From: CALAMC01 sp964459465
GTDB lineage: Bacteria; Zixibacteria; MSB-5A5; GN15; PGXB01
DNA: 64,000 nucleotides
NCBI GenBank assembly: GCA_964459465.1
Contig: CAYWLR010000012.1
Location: 38,718 to 102,717, forward strand
Direction of reading: 5' to 3'
Made by a program: the position numbers and the translations under genes. Each line of letters starts with the position of its first letter. Position 1 is the first letter of the stretch. The notes beneath the pieces were generated by a model that saw only the letters and a list, made by a program, of their open reading frames with translations, was not told the DNA's origin and made no database searches. Shown here piece by piece: positions 16,452 through 25,573 of the stretch.

Positions 16452-18050
16452 TCAGCGTTTCCAGAAAGACGGTCGAAGTGCGAGTAAAATGGTAAAAAGC
16501 TCCAGGCGACCCAGTAGCATAAGAATCACCAGCACCCATTTGCCGGGAATCGGTATCCAGGCGTAAGTCTGGGTGGAGCCGACGCCGGATAAACCCGGAC
16601 CGATATTGCCAAGGGCCGCCACCGAAGCCGAGGCCGCCGTGAGCAGGTCGGGAATGAAAAGAGTAAGAAGGCAGGTTCCGACGACAAAGGTTACCATGAA
16701 GAGCATGAAAAAGGCTCCGATACTGATCACCTGTTTTTCTTCCATACTCATGCCGCCGACTTTCAGGGGGGCGATGGCATGAGGGGAAATCATCGTTTTA
16801 AGCTCCCGCCATCCGGTTTTAAGGATAACCATGATACGGATCATTTTCATCCCGCCGCCGGTTGACCCGGCACACCCTCCCCAGAACATTAAAATAAGGA
16901 GAGTGAAGCGTAACAAATCCGGCCAGATGTCGAAATCGGCGGTGCCGAAGCCGGTGGTTGTGGTAATCGAGACGACCTGGAAAGCGGACCGCCGAAAGGC
17001 CCCGTAAAGCGTCGAAACTTTATCGGCTTCATTTTGCACATGCCGGTCAAATTCTTCATATGAAGCAGGGTTATGGCGGAAGTGATCGGTTGCCTGATAG
17101 GCCGGTTTGGTTCCGGCCAGGTACAAAATGCCGGTCGCCACGATTATGGTTATGATTATCGTCCCGGTGTAAAAGTGCAATTCACGGTTGTTTTTGAAGT
17201 CGACGAAATTTTTACGCAGAACGCGGTAGTGTACCATAAAATTCACGCCGGCCAGGAACATGAAAATGGTTATAATCCAATCGATGAAATGGCTGTTATA
17301 ATGGCCCACCGAGGCGTTTTTGGTCGAGAACCCGCCGGTAGCCATAGTGGCGAAAGTGTGACAAAGGGCGTCGAACCAATCCATGCCGCCTAACATCAGC
17401 AAGATGGCCTCGATGCCTGACAAAAGGACATAGACACCCCACAAGATGGCCGCCGTTTGCGTCAGGCGGGGTTGAATACGTTCGGGCGACGGTCCCGGTA
17501 CTTCGCCGCGAAACATATGGTATCCTGAAATCCCCATGGCGGGGAAGATGGCGATGGCCAAAGTAATAATGCCCATGCCGCCCAGCCAATGGGTGAGACT
17601 TCTCCAGAACAAAATACCTTTAGGCATAATCTCAATGTCATTGAAAATTGTCGCACCGGTCGTTGTAAAGCCGCTGCATATTTCGAAATAAGCGTCGGTG
17701 AAAGCCCGCAATAGATTCATACTGCCATGGTCATTATTGAAAATAAAATAAATAAAAAGAGGCAGGCTTCCGATGAATGCCAGTGTCACCCAGCCCACGG
17801 AAACGATGGCAAAGCCTTCTCTGATACCCTCCAATGGGCGATTAGACTTGAAACGACGGGTTAAAATGAATCCTGAAGTTAATGATATCAGGATGGCCAC
17901 AATAAATCCGACCGTTTCTGGTTTTTGGAATAAATCCAGAATAGATTCAGGAAGGTCATAGACAATCGCGATAGTCAGGGGAATGAGCATGATTACGGCC
18001 ATGACCATCATCAGCCGTCCGGTGACATAGAATACGACTTTTTTATCCAT
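16452..18050 (-). CDS. trkH: Trk/Ktr potassium transporter membrane subunit TrkH
   Basis: A 532-residue polytopic protein with the four pore-loop filters of the TrkH family: CSGFTTTGAT, FATMATGGFST, SITTTTGFGT and LGNIGPGLSGVG, each carrying the glycine that lines the potassium pathway. It works with the NAD-binding regulator TrkA, encoded 11 bases upstream in the same unit. Length is slightly above the usual 480-500, with a long polar loop in the middle (about 310-345). Uptake of potassium across the inner membrane is the expected function. Confidence 0.93.
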   Translation of the reverse strand: MDKKVVFYVTGRLMMVMAVIMLIPLTIAIVYDLPESILDLFQKPETVGFIVAILISLTSGFILTRRFKSNRPLEGIREGFAIVSVGWVTLAFIGSLPLFIYFIFNNDHGSMNLLRAFTDAYFEICSGFTTTGATIFNDIEIMPKGILFWRSLTHWLGGMGIITLAIAIFPAMGISGYHMFRGEVPGPSPERIQPRLTQTAAILWGVYVLLSGIEAILLMLGGMDWFDALCHTFATMATGGFSTKNASVGHYNSHFIDWIITIFMFLAGVNFMVHYRVLRKNFVDFKNNRELHFYTGTIIITIIVATGILYLAGTKPAYQATDHFRHNPASYEEFDRHVQNEADKVSTLYGAFRRSAFQVVSITTTTGFGTADFDIWPDLLRFTLLILMFWGGCAGSTGGGMKMIRIMVILKTGWRELKTMISPHAIAPLKVGGMSMEEKQVISIGAFFMLFMVTFVVGTCLLTLFIPDLLTAASASVAALGNIGPGLSGVGSTQTYAWIPIPGKWVLVILMLLGRLELFTILLALRPSFWKR

Positions 18051-18061
18051 AGGCGGGTTTT

Positions 18062-19417
18062 TCAGCGAGCCTTGAATAGTTTGCGGACACGGGCGGCGTT
18101 TTTAGAGTGCGTGATGACGATCATTTTATCGCCCGGTTCAACCACAGTATTGCCATCGGGAATAATCATCTCGTCGCCTCGGAGGAGTGTCCCGACAATC
18201 GTTCCCTTTTGCATTTTGCTTCGGATATGTTGAAGCGGTTTGCCAGTGATGGGGCTGTCTGTATCGACGGTCAGGCGCAAAGCCTCGATATCGAGATTTC
18301 GGATGCGGACGATTCGTCCGATTTGTCCCCGGTGGATTTTTTCGAGGATATTATTAGCGATGGCCAGCCGGGGATGAATGACGTGGTCGATGCCGATGGA
18401 TTTGAACAGCCGGTCATGACGGACGTCGCTAATGACGGCGATCACTTCGCGGGCCCCCTCGGCCTTGGCCAGAAGCGACGACATGACATTACTGTCGGTT
18501 TCCTTGTCGGCGGCGATAAAAAAGTCGGCGTTGCGGATATAGACTTCCTGTAAAATGGCGGCATCGGTGGCATCGCCGTGAATAATATCGACGTCGTTTA
18601 AAATATCCGCCGCCTGCCGGCCATGTTCATAATCAGGGTCAATCAGGACGACTTTTTCGACCATGTCTTTGACTTGGCTGGCGAGTTGAATGGCGGTCAG
18701 GCTTGTCCCGGCAATTATCACATTGCGGGCCTCTTTTCGGGATCTTCCGAATAAATTAAGGAAGGCCTCAAGCGAGGACCGCGGGAAAATTCCGAACATA
18801 TCGTCTTCCGGTTCGATAATATAATCGCCGTCGGGGATAATGGCTTCACCTTTGCGGATGGCGGCAATGAACAACAGGGGGTGCTGGGCGGTTTCCTTGC
18901 GAATGTCTCTAAGAGTTTTGCCAACCAGGGGCATATCCCTGCGCACGCGATAGCCGCGCATAAGGACGTTGCCCTCATGAAAATTGACGGCATCGGTGGC
19001 GCCGGGTGTTTCAACAAACTGGGTAATGGCGTCCACGAGAACCGCTTCAGGGTCGGTCACGAGCGTCACGCCCAGTTTTTTTAAATCAAAAATCCCGGCT
19101 CCCTCTCGAAATTCGCTCGAACGAATTCTCGCGATACGACGTTCCACACCGTATTGCTGGGCAATGGCACAAATGACTATATTATGCTCGTCGAAAGAGG
19201 TTACGGCGACAACCATGTCGGCGTCTTTAATACCGGCCGTTTCCAAAAGAGCCGGCGAAGTGCCGTTACCGCACAGAATCTGAATATCGGTGCGATTGCG
19301 GATTTGTTCGTAAGTGGCTGTTTCTTTTTCGATTAAGACGATGTCGTGGTTTTCATGGCGCAGTTGCTCGGCCAAACTGAACCCGACTACCCCGCCGCCA
19401 ACAATAATAATCCTCAT
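18062..19417 (-). CDS. trkA: Trk potassium transporter regulatory subunit TrkA
   Basis: A 451-residue protein made of two RCK units, each a Rossmann NAD-binding fold plus a TrkA_C domain. The first Rossmann motif is IIIVGGGVVGFSLAEQL (3-19). The second (NVIIAGTSLTAIQLASQV, about 224-241) lacks the full GxGxxG and may not bind NAD. It gates TrkH from the cytoplasm. Gene order trkA-trkH with an 11-base gap is common. A promoter can be placed about 45 bases upstream. Confidence 0.93.
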   Translation of the reverse strand: MRIIIVGGGVVGFSLAEQLRHENHDIVLIEKETATYEQIRNRTDIQILCGNGTSPALLETAGIKDADMVVAVTSFDEHNIVICAIAQQYGVERRIARIRSSEFREGAGIFDLKKLGVTLVTDPEAVLVDAITQFVETPGATDAVNFHEGNVLMRGYRVRRDMPLVGKTLRDIRKETAQHPLLFIAAIRKGEAIIPDGDYIIEPEDDMFGIFPRSSLEAFLNLFGRSRKEARNVIIAGTSLTAIQLASQVKDMVEKVVLIDPDYEHGRQAADILNDVDIIHGDATDAAILQEVYIRNADFFIAADKETDSNVMSSLLAKAEGAREVIAVISDVRHDRLFKSIGIDHVIHPRLAIANNILEKIHRGQIGRIVRIRNLDIEALRLTVDTDSPITGKPLQHIRSKMQKGTIVGTLLRGDEMIIPDGNTVVEPGDKMIVITHSKNAARVRKLFKAR

Positions 19418-19456
19418 AGGTACCAGTCATCCCCGGTTTAAAACCAGATTTTCAGC

Positions 19457-19485
19457 ATTTTATCAGAGGGGGGCGCCAAAGTCAA
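19457..19485 (-). promoter_or_regulatory. Candidate sigma-70 promoter for trkAH
   Basis: On the minus strand TTGACT (19480-19485), 17 bases, TAAAAT (19457-19462), giving a leader of about 30-35 bases before the trkA ATG. Confidence 0.5.
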
Positions 19486-19534
19486 CAACAAATGCTGACC
19501 GGCTGCCGCCATGATTTTCACAGCCTTAAGGAAA

Positions 19535-19563
19535 TTGACTTAGTATAAGTTTTTATTTAATTT
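19535..19563 (+). promoter_or_regulatory. Candidate promoter directly before the PD40 gene
   Basis: TTGACT (19535-19540), 17 bases, TAATTT (19558-19563), in a very AT-rich stretch. The ATG follows at 19573 with no ribosome site between, so translation may be leaderless. The -10 match is weak. Confidence 0.35.
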
Positions 19564-19572
19564 ATATAAATC

Positions 19573-20577
19573 ATGAAGACAATATACATATTATTGTCGG
19601 CCGCAATAACTTTGAGCTTGCTATCGAAGTGTGACCGTGACCACCATGCGAGTGAGGATATCCCGGAGGCGATTTGCACCAAGGAAAATCAAACCCGGAT
19701 CGATTTGAATACTCCTGAAGTCATGGTTGCCGATTGGGGAACGCCGGTTCGTATCGGTGACCCGATTAACACCTATTGCCCGGCCGATGCCATCGAAATT
19801 TCGGCCGACGGGCAGTATCTTTATATGATGTTCACGACCGATATTCTCGAGAATATGACTCCCGCCGAAATTCTGGCCAAATCGAATAACACTTATCGCG
19901 CCCGACGCATTGGCGGTCCGGGGGATTTTGACACGCCGGTTTTTTATGATCTGGGCAAAGGGACCAACGGTTCCCTTGATGGAGAATTGAGTTTCACGGC
20001 CGATGGTTCGAAAGTGTATTTTCACTCTAACCGGGCGGCCAATATGGGATATCAGGCCGACCCGTTTGTGGAGGATTTTCTTGATATATATGTTGCCGAC
20101 ATTGTCAATGGTGAGCCACAGGCGGGTGTAAACCTGGGGCCGCCGGTCAATTCCATTTATGCCGACGGCGAGCACGCCATTCATCCCGACGGCCAGACAT
20201 TGTATTTTGCCTCACGGAGATACAACAACGCCAACTACCCGGATATATGGAAGTCGGTCTATAACGGTTCATCATGGAGCGACCCGGTCAATCTCGGGAG
20301 CCCGATCAATTCAATTTTCTCCGATCTGCAACCCACTTTTACGCCCGACGGTGACACCATGTATTATGCTTCGGACCGCAACCCCGTGGTGGGTATGGCC
20401 ATTTATCGCAGTGTCCGAGCCGGCGATAATTGGGGGACGCCGGAACTGGTAATCAGGGGTATTGTCGGGGAACCATCTCTGACCGCCGATGGGCAACTCA
20501 TGTATTTCGTGCATGTTCTGCGGGACGCCGAGGGCAATTTCGATGCCGATGTCTGGTATGTTGAAAGAACGCGATAA
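19573..20577 (+). CDS. Exported PD40/TolB-type beta-propeller protein
   Basis: A 334-residue protein with a hydrophobic N-terminal signal ending in LLSKC; the lysine next to Cys20 makes it a weak lipobox. Five PD40 (WD40-like) units are visible, each with the xDGxxLYF core: SADGQYLYM, TADGSKVYF, HPDGQTLYF, TPDGDTMYY and TADGQLMYF. Such propellers are common in periplasmic proteins of FCB bacteria and act as binding scaffolds. A membrane glycosyltransferase gene starts four bases after the stop. No ribosome site precedes the ATG. Confidence 0.7.
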   Translation: MKTIYILLSAAITLSLLSKCDRDHHASEDIPEAICTKENQTRIDLNTPEVMVADWGTPVRIGDPINTYCPADAIEISADGQYLYMMFTTDILENMTPAEILAKSNNTYRARRIGGPGDFDTPVFYDLGKGTNGSLDGELSFTADGSKVYFHSNRAANMGYQADPFVEDFLDIYVADIVNGEPQAGVNLGPPVNSIYADGEHAIHPDGQTLYFASRRYNNANYPDIWKSVYNGSSWSDPVNLGSPINSIFSDLQPTFTPDGDTMYYASDRNPVVGMAIYRSVRAGDNWGTPELVIRGIVGEPSLTADGQLMYFVHVLRDAEGNFDADVWYVERTR

Positions 20578-20581
20578 TACC

Positions 20582-21679
20582 ATGAAGAAGATTGCCATCC
20601 CGGTCGTGATATTCTTATGTTTTGCCGGGCTCTATTACGGTATCGCTCTGCTTTCGGGGGATAATGCCTTTTTCAAACCGGTCTGGGATATTCAGCATTA
20701 TGTAAATATTTCGGAAACCGGTTATGAAGTTCATCCCTGCACGCCCCATGACTATCCCCCCGGCGAAGTGTGCGGCAATGTCGGCTGGTATCCCGGCTGG
20801 CCGCTGGTCATGAAGATTTTTCGCCCCCTGTTCGGAGGGTCAACGAAAGCGACTTATATTGTCCTGGCCGCGTTGTTTGCATTGGCTGGATTTATTTTAT
20901 TGCATCGTTTTGTGGAGAAGATGTCGGGCCGCACGGCGGCCATATTTGCCACGGCGGCGTTGGCCGGCTCGCCGGCCGGATTCTATCTTCTGACCGGTTT
21001 TCCCTATGCGCTCCACCTGTTTTTATTTATGCTGTACATACATTTATTCTATTACGGAAACGGTTCTATCCGCGATGCCGCCCTGGTAATCATCGCCGTC
21101 GCCCTGACCCTGACTTATCCGACCGGTGTTTTGTTTGCATTAATCCCATTTACATCATCAATCGCCGGGCATATGGGGTCAAAAAGGCTGTCATTTAATG
21201 TGAAAACAGTTGGCAAAGCCATTATTATCGGAGTTCTGCCGTTCGTATTCGGGCTTTTGGCGCTTTGGGTGTACTTTTATTTTCGTTTCGACAATTTTTT
21301 TGTGCAGATGGATTTTCAGGCGAGGTATCAAAGGGTATGGTCTTTCCCACTGACCGTTATTTATAAAAGCCTGATAAATTACCCGGTTACATCGCCGGAA
21401 AACCTGGTTTTAATCTGGTATGGCCTGGCGCTCATTATATTTGCGCCGTACAAAATAAAAATCGAACTTTGGGTTCTGGCCATCGCACTGTATTTGTTTT
21501 CCCCCGGCACCGGGACGACCATGTCTATCTATCGGCATTTTCTCGCGATATTCCCCATTTATATGATAGTAGGCGTATCGTCACGGCCCCGGTGGCTAAA
21601 AGCGACGTTTATCGCGTTGGGTCTGGGCATTTCTTTGATATGGCTGTTTCCGACGTATCTTGAATTTAAACTGATTTGA
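20582..21679 (+). CDS. PIG-V-like membrane glycosyltransferase
   Basis: A 365-residue protein with about nine membrane spans. The first extracytoplasmic loop has WDIQHYVNISETGY and later NVGWYPGWPLV, which match the WDxxxY...GY and FPLYP-like motifs of the PIG-V (GT-C fold, GT76) family of mannosyltransferases. Lipid-linked sugars are the usual donors. The ATG at 20582 was chosen because it opens with a signal-anchor (MKKIAIPVVIFLCFAGLYYG); an open frame reaching back to 20489 overlaps the PD40 gene. Function in glycolipid or glycoprotein assembly is inference. Confidence 0.65.
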   Translation: MKKIAIPVVIFLCFAGLYYGIALLSGDNAFFKPVWDIQHYVNISETGYEVHPCTPHDYPPGEVCGNVGWYPGWPLVMKIFRPLFGGSTKATYIVLAALFALAGFILLHRFVEKMSGRTAAIFATAALAGSPAGFYLLTGFPYALHLFLFMLYIHLFYYGNGSIRDAALVIIAVALTLTYPTGVLFALIPFTSSIAGHMGSKRLSFNVKTVGKAIIIGVLPFVFGLLALWVYFYFRFDNFFVQMDFQARYQRVWSFPLTVIYKSLINYPVTSPENLVLIWYGLALIIFAPYKIKIELWVLAIALYLFSPGTGTTMSIYRHFLAIFPIYMIVGVSSRPRWLKATFIALGLGISLIWLFPTYLEFKLI

Positions 21680-21728
21680 ATCATCGCCGTTTTTTAAAGG
21701 GATGTATAAACAATTATTCGAGCGCGGG

Positions 21729-21757
21729 TTGCCATAACGTGACCGATTATGTATTTT
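21729..21757 (+). promoter_or_regulatory. Candidate sigma-70 promoter for the binding-protein/TolC fusion
   Basis: TTGCCA (21729-21734), 17 bases, TATTTT (21752-21757), about 35 bases before the chosen ATG at 21794. It argues against a start at 21749, which lies inside it. Confidence 0.45.
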
Positions 21758-21793
21758 AACGGTTTGAAACGCATGAAGAAGGAAATAATTGAC

Positions 21794-24130
21794 ATGAAAA
21801 AGATCATAATTTGTTGTTTGCTGATAATATTTGTAATTGGAGTTGCCGCCGCCGGAGCCGGGGAGAAGACTATTCGATTCGCCTATTTCGAAGCGGGGGA
21901 TTATTATCTCAACAAGGTTTTTTCGCGCGAATTCAAGGAGCAACTGCGTCTGTTGAAACCCGACAGTCTCGAAATTATCTTTGAGCCCTATGGTTATCAA
22001 TCGGCCGAATGGGATCGTCAACGTTGTCGAGTGATGGCGCGGGATCTGGCTCGTATGAAAAATATCGATATGGTGTTGGCGGTCGGGCCGTGGGTGGTCG
22101 AAGACCTGCTTGCCGCCGATTTTGACCGTCCGATAATCGCCCTGGAACAATATGCCGTATGGGAGCGCGGCCTGGTTGATAAGGCGGGGCGACCCATTGC
22201 GGACAACCTGACCATCAATGTCCAGCCGCTTCAAATAGACAAAGATTTGCAGCTTTTAGGCCGCTTGTTTTCGCCAAAAAAAGTGGGCATGTTTTATTTC
22301 CCATCTGGCGACGAATTCGAGAAAGTCAAGAGCCGGGCCGAGAAAGCTGTCGCCCAATACGGAGCCGAATTGATCGCGCCATATGATACCACCGCCTCCG
22401 GCATGTTCAGCCATTTTGGTTCGTACACCCAGGTCGTGCGCCGGGTCGATGCGTTGTATCTTCCGCCAATGTACAGCATGCACCTGGATCAGATGAATCA
22501 GTTCATCGAGAATACCCGCTATGATCGTCTGCCAACCGTAACGGCCGAAGGCTTTCTGACCGTGGAAAAAGGGATTGCCGCTTCCGGCCAGCAACGCGCC
22601 TATATTCAGCTGGCCCGATTTGCGGCGCATAAGACGCTGAAAATTATTAATGGAGCCACTCCGGCCGATCTTCCGACCATATATGAGCCGGGCGAGCAAA
22701 TTTGTCTCAACGAAACGACCCTCAATCGTTTGAACCGGGAATTGCCGCGCCGGATAATGAAAGATGCCGCAATTGTCCGAGCGCCGGCGGCCGATACCAT
22801 GCTTGTTTATACATTATCGCAGGCAATCGAGGCGGCGTTGCATGATAATTCCGGGCATCAGGCGATATTGAGGCGTTTTGATCAAGCCGCCGCATCGGCA
22901 CGAAATGCCCATAATGTCTATTGGCCCGAACTCGAAATCAGCGCCGGAATGGCAGCGGCCGACGAGAATTATCCGGCCGCCTTGTATAACCCGATATTGA
23001 ATCGTAAGTATTTCGCCGCGATCGACCTGGAACAGACGTTGTTCTCATATTCGGCTTTGAAAACCGTCGGGGCCGCCAAAAAGGATATTGAATTGTCCAG
23101 ACTGGACGCCGGGCAGGAACGACTAAAACTCAAGCAGGCCGTCGTCTCCGCATATCTGGCGGTTCTGGCCGCCGAAGAAAAAATAAGTCGTCTCGAGGAA
23201 TTGCTTAACCGGATTCGACAGTACCGTGAGAATGCCCGACTCGATGCCTTCATGAGGGGCAGGGATACTTCCGACGTCTATATCTTTGAATCATACTTCA
23301 TCGGCACGGAATTGGATTGTCGCCGCGCCCGGATGGACCGTGATATCGCCCGTATCATTCTGGGCACGCTGTTAAACAGGCCGGATCACGACAACATAAT
23401 TCTGGACAAGTCCGAGTTCGCAGCCGATGTCATGGTGCTGATGACGAATAAATATGAAAGCTACATAAGCGACGCGCGTCTGAAACGGGCGCTGGAAGAC
23501 TATTTTGTGCGGGCCGCGACGGGCAAATCGATCGGGTTGGAGCAGTATTCGTTACGCCTTGAATCTCAAAGGGATCGCATTGCCGCAAATAAAGGGTGGT
23601 TCTGGCCGGAGGTTTCGCTCCGGGCCGGGCTGTCAACGGGAGAGCAATTTTTCGATGATCCCGATGACCCGCACACGATCTGGAGCATCGGCGGTTTATT
23701 GCGCTGGCCGTTGCATTTATGGGGCAAAAGCAGAAATGAGGGCAGGGCGCTTCGGTACGAAATGGAATCGCTGGAGTATGCCAAAGACAGTTTGCGATTC
23801 GCGGTAGCCGAAAAGGTCCAAACCAGATTATATGAATTTTTGGCTTGTTTGGATATACTCCCTGGCGTATTTGATCATCGTCGCACGGTCAAGGCCGGAT
23901 TGGAGGACTTTTATAAATCATATTCCGAAGGCACTCTCGCGACGGGGGATATGGCCGTGATGCTGGATAAATATATCGCCTCCGAAATCCGGGCCGCCGC
24001 CGGCATCTATGATTTTTATTTGAAGTACAACGACCTGATGGGCGCCGCCGGAACCGGGTATCTGGTCCACGGTTCCAACGAAGAAAATGAATTTTATTTC
24101 GGGCTCGAGAAGTATCTCGGAATAAGATAA
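21794..24130 (+). CDS. Fusion of an ABC substrate-binding domain with a TolC-type outer-membrane efflux domain
   Basis: A 778-residue protein with a signal peptide (1-23). Residues about 26-330 look like the ABC_sub_bind (TrpX-like, PF04392) family: a two-lobed periplasmic binding fold with VLAVGPWVVEDLL, PTVTAEGFL and the closing PADLPTIYEPGEQICLN. Residues about 337-778 follow the outer-membrane efflux protein pattern: it opens with YTLSQAIEAALHDN, has long helices with paired strand segments (IWSIGGLLRWPLHLWGK), and repeats this plan twice, as TolC does. An AAGGAA ribosome site precedes the ATG. A binding protein joined to an outer-membrane channel in one chain is unusual. No ABC permease or ATPase is adjacent. 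Confidence 0.7.
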   Translation: MKKIIICCLLIIFVIGVAAAGAGEKTIRFAYFEAGDYYLNKVFSREFKEQLRLLKPDSLEIIFEPYGYQSAEWDRQRCRVMARDLARMKNIDMVLAVGPWVVEDLLAADFDRPIIALEQYAVWERGLVDKAGRPIADNLTINVQPLQIDKDLQLLGRLFSPKKVGMFYFPSGDEFEKVKSRAEKAVAQYGAELIAPYDTTASGMFSHFGSYTQVVRRVDALYLPPMYSMHLDQMNQFIENTRYDRLPTVTAEGFLTVEKGIAASGQQRAYIQLARFAAHKTLKIINGATPADLPTIYEPGEQICLNETTLNRLNRELPRRIMKDAAIVRAPAADTMLVYTLSQAIEAALHDNSGHQAILRRFDQAAASARNAHNVYWPELEISAGMAAADENYPAALYNPILNRKYFAAIDLEQTLFSYSALKTVGAAKKDIELSRLDAGQERLKLKQAVVSAYLAVLAAEEKISRLEELLNRIRQYRENARLDAFMRGRDTSDVYIFESYFIGTELDCRRARMDRDIARIILGTLLNRPDHDNIILDKSEFAADVMVLMTNKYESYISDARLKRALEDYFVRAATGKSIGLEQYSLRLESQRDRIAANKGWFWPEVSLRAGLSTGEQFFDDPDDPHTIWSIGGLLRWPLHLWGKSRNEGRALRYEMESLEYAKDSLRFAVAEKVQTRLYEFLACLDILPGVFDHRRTVKAGLEDFYKSYSEGTLATGDMAVMLDKYIASEIRAAAGIYDFYLKYNDLMGAAGTGYLVHGSNEENEFYFGLEKYLGIR

Positions 24131-24133
24131 CTC

Positions 24134-25561
24134 TTATTGCCAGTGTGTTTTGATATTAATAAACAGGGTCTTGTTTTCACGCCAGACAAAGAAGACGACT
24201 TCTCTGGGTTTATCCACCCCGATTTTTTCCAGTTGCGTTCTGGCTTCATCGACCGATGTCACTTTTCGCGAACCGATTGACTGAATAATATCGCCCGGTT
24301 GCATACCGCCGACCTCGGCCCAGCTTCCCGACTCGACTTCCTTGACAACCACACCCTTGAAGGATTGTCGGTCCAGATTATAGATGTTATAGTCGGCGAA
24401 GACCATATCACGAATTTTGATATCGAAATTATCGTCGTTGTAGTCGGGAGCTTCGGAAGGAGTCAATGGTGAACGGGCCAGCGTTGCCCGAATATCCAGG
24501 GTATCGACGCGACCGTCTGTACGTCGCAGTATCGTGAATTCAACCTGCGTTCCGGCGCCCGATTCTGATATTTCCCTCTGGAACAAGGCCAGGTTTTCCT
24601 CGCGGTCCACCAGGATATTTCCGCCGTTAAGCCTGATGATTATATCACCGGTTTCCAGTCCGGCCGAATCAGCGGGCGAGTCTTTGACGACCTCATTTAT
24701 GATTATGCCGCCATTCAGCTTGAGACCCCAGAATTCGGCGATGTCGGTCGTCAGGGCCTGCAGATAAATGCCCAGCCAGCCGCGGTCAACTTTACCTTTT
24801 GTCGGCGGATTTTCGATCAACCTGTTGATTTTCCCGGCGTCGATCAATCCGAGAAGGGGCATAAAATCCTCGACCTGTGAAAAAGATTCCATCATCTGGG
24901 CCGGGCTTAATCCGGCATTGGCGGGGTTCTGGAGACGTCCCAATATACCGATGGCTTCGCCCGTGGAATCGTACAGGACCGACCCGATTTCAAGATCGTT
25001 GTATCCGACCATGAGCACGAATCTTTCCGGTTCGGTGACAATGGCCGACACCATGCCAATGTCAGCCGCCAGCGACGGTTTAACGAAATCCGGTAGCAGG
25101 GCAAAAATGGCCGTCCAGTCGCCGACTTTCAATGATGTTCGGGATTTAAAGGCAAGGAATTTGAACTTATTCTTCATATTTGTCCGTATTCGACAAAAAC
25201 CAAGGCGGGTAAAACGGTCTATCCCGATGAAATCGGCGGGGTATGTTTTTCCGTCCATTGTCCGCACTTCGATGCTTTTCGGGACCGCATCCACGCTAAG
25301 TCCGGCCATCTGTGAAAAAGGGTCATCATTTTCGATAGTGGAACCGTCGAATACAATCAATCCGTCATCCGATACAACGGTGCCGATTCCACGGAATTTG
25401 AAATCAGTCGATTCCATGCCGAAGGAGACCTCAATGGTGACGTTCAACGCGACCGTATAATCGTCGGCCTTTTTCATCATTTTGGCGAAATCGAAATGCT
25501 GGGCCGATAAAAGTGGCGACATAATAAATGCCAGAACTATAGATAAAAATGCCTTTTTCAC
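24134..25561 (-). CDS. Catalytically dead HtrA-like protein with two PDZ domains
   Basis: A 475-residue protein starting at GTG with AGGAG upstream. A signal peptide (1-20) precedes a chymotrypsin-fold region (about 35-210) laid out like HtrA, but the catalytic residues are gone. Where HtrA has TNxHV this has VFDGS; where it has xTDLAV this has FTRLGF; where it has GNSGGPL this has LEIGSVLYD. Two PDZ domains follow (about 262-350 and 385-470), with GWLGIYLQAL and GLETGDIIIRLNG in the first and MQPGDIIQSIG in the second. It lies 12 bases after an intact htrA gene. It probably acts as a regulatory or substrate-binding partner of that protease, or as a chaperone. Confidence 0.8.
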   Translation of the reverse strand: MKKAFLSIVLAFIMSPLLSAQHFDFAKMMKKADDYTVALNVTIEVSFGMESTDFKFRGIGTVVSDDGLIVFDGSTIENDDPFSQMAGLSVDAVPKSIEVRTMDGKTYPADFIGIDRFTRLGFCRIRTNMKNKFKFLAFKSRTSLKVGDWTAIFALLPDFVKPSLAADIGMVSAIVTEPERFVLMVGYNDLEIGSVLYDSTGEAIGILGRLQNPANAGLSPAQMMESFSQVEDFMPLLGLIDAGKINRLIENPPTKGKVDRGWLGIYLQALTTDIAEFWGLKLNGGIIINEVVKDSPADSAGLETGDIIIRLNGGNILVDREENLALFQREISESGAGTQVEFTILRRTDGRVDTLDIRATLARSPLTPSEAPDYNDDNFDIKIRDMVFADYNIYNLDRQSFKGVVVKEVESGSWAEVGGMQPGDIIQSIGSRKVTSVDEARTQLEKIGVDKPREVVFFVWRENKTLFINIKTHWQ

Positions 25562-25573
25562 GATGTACTCCTT

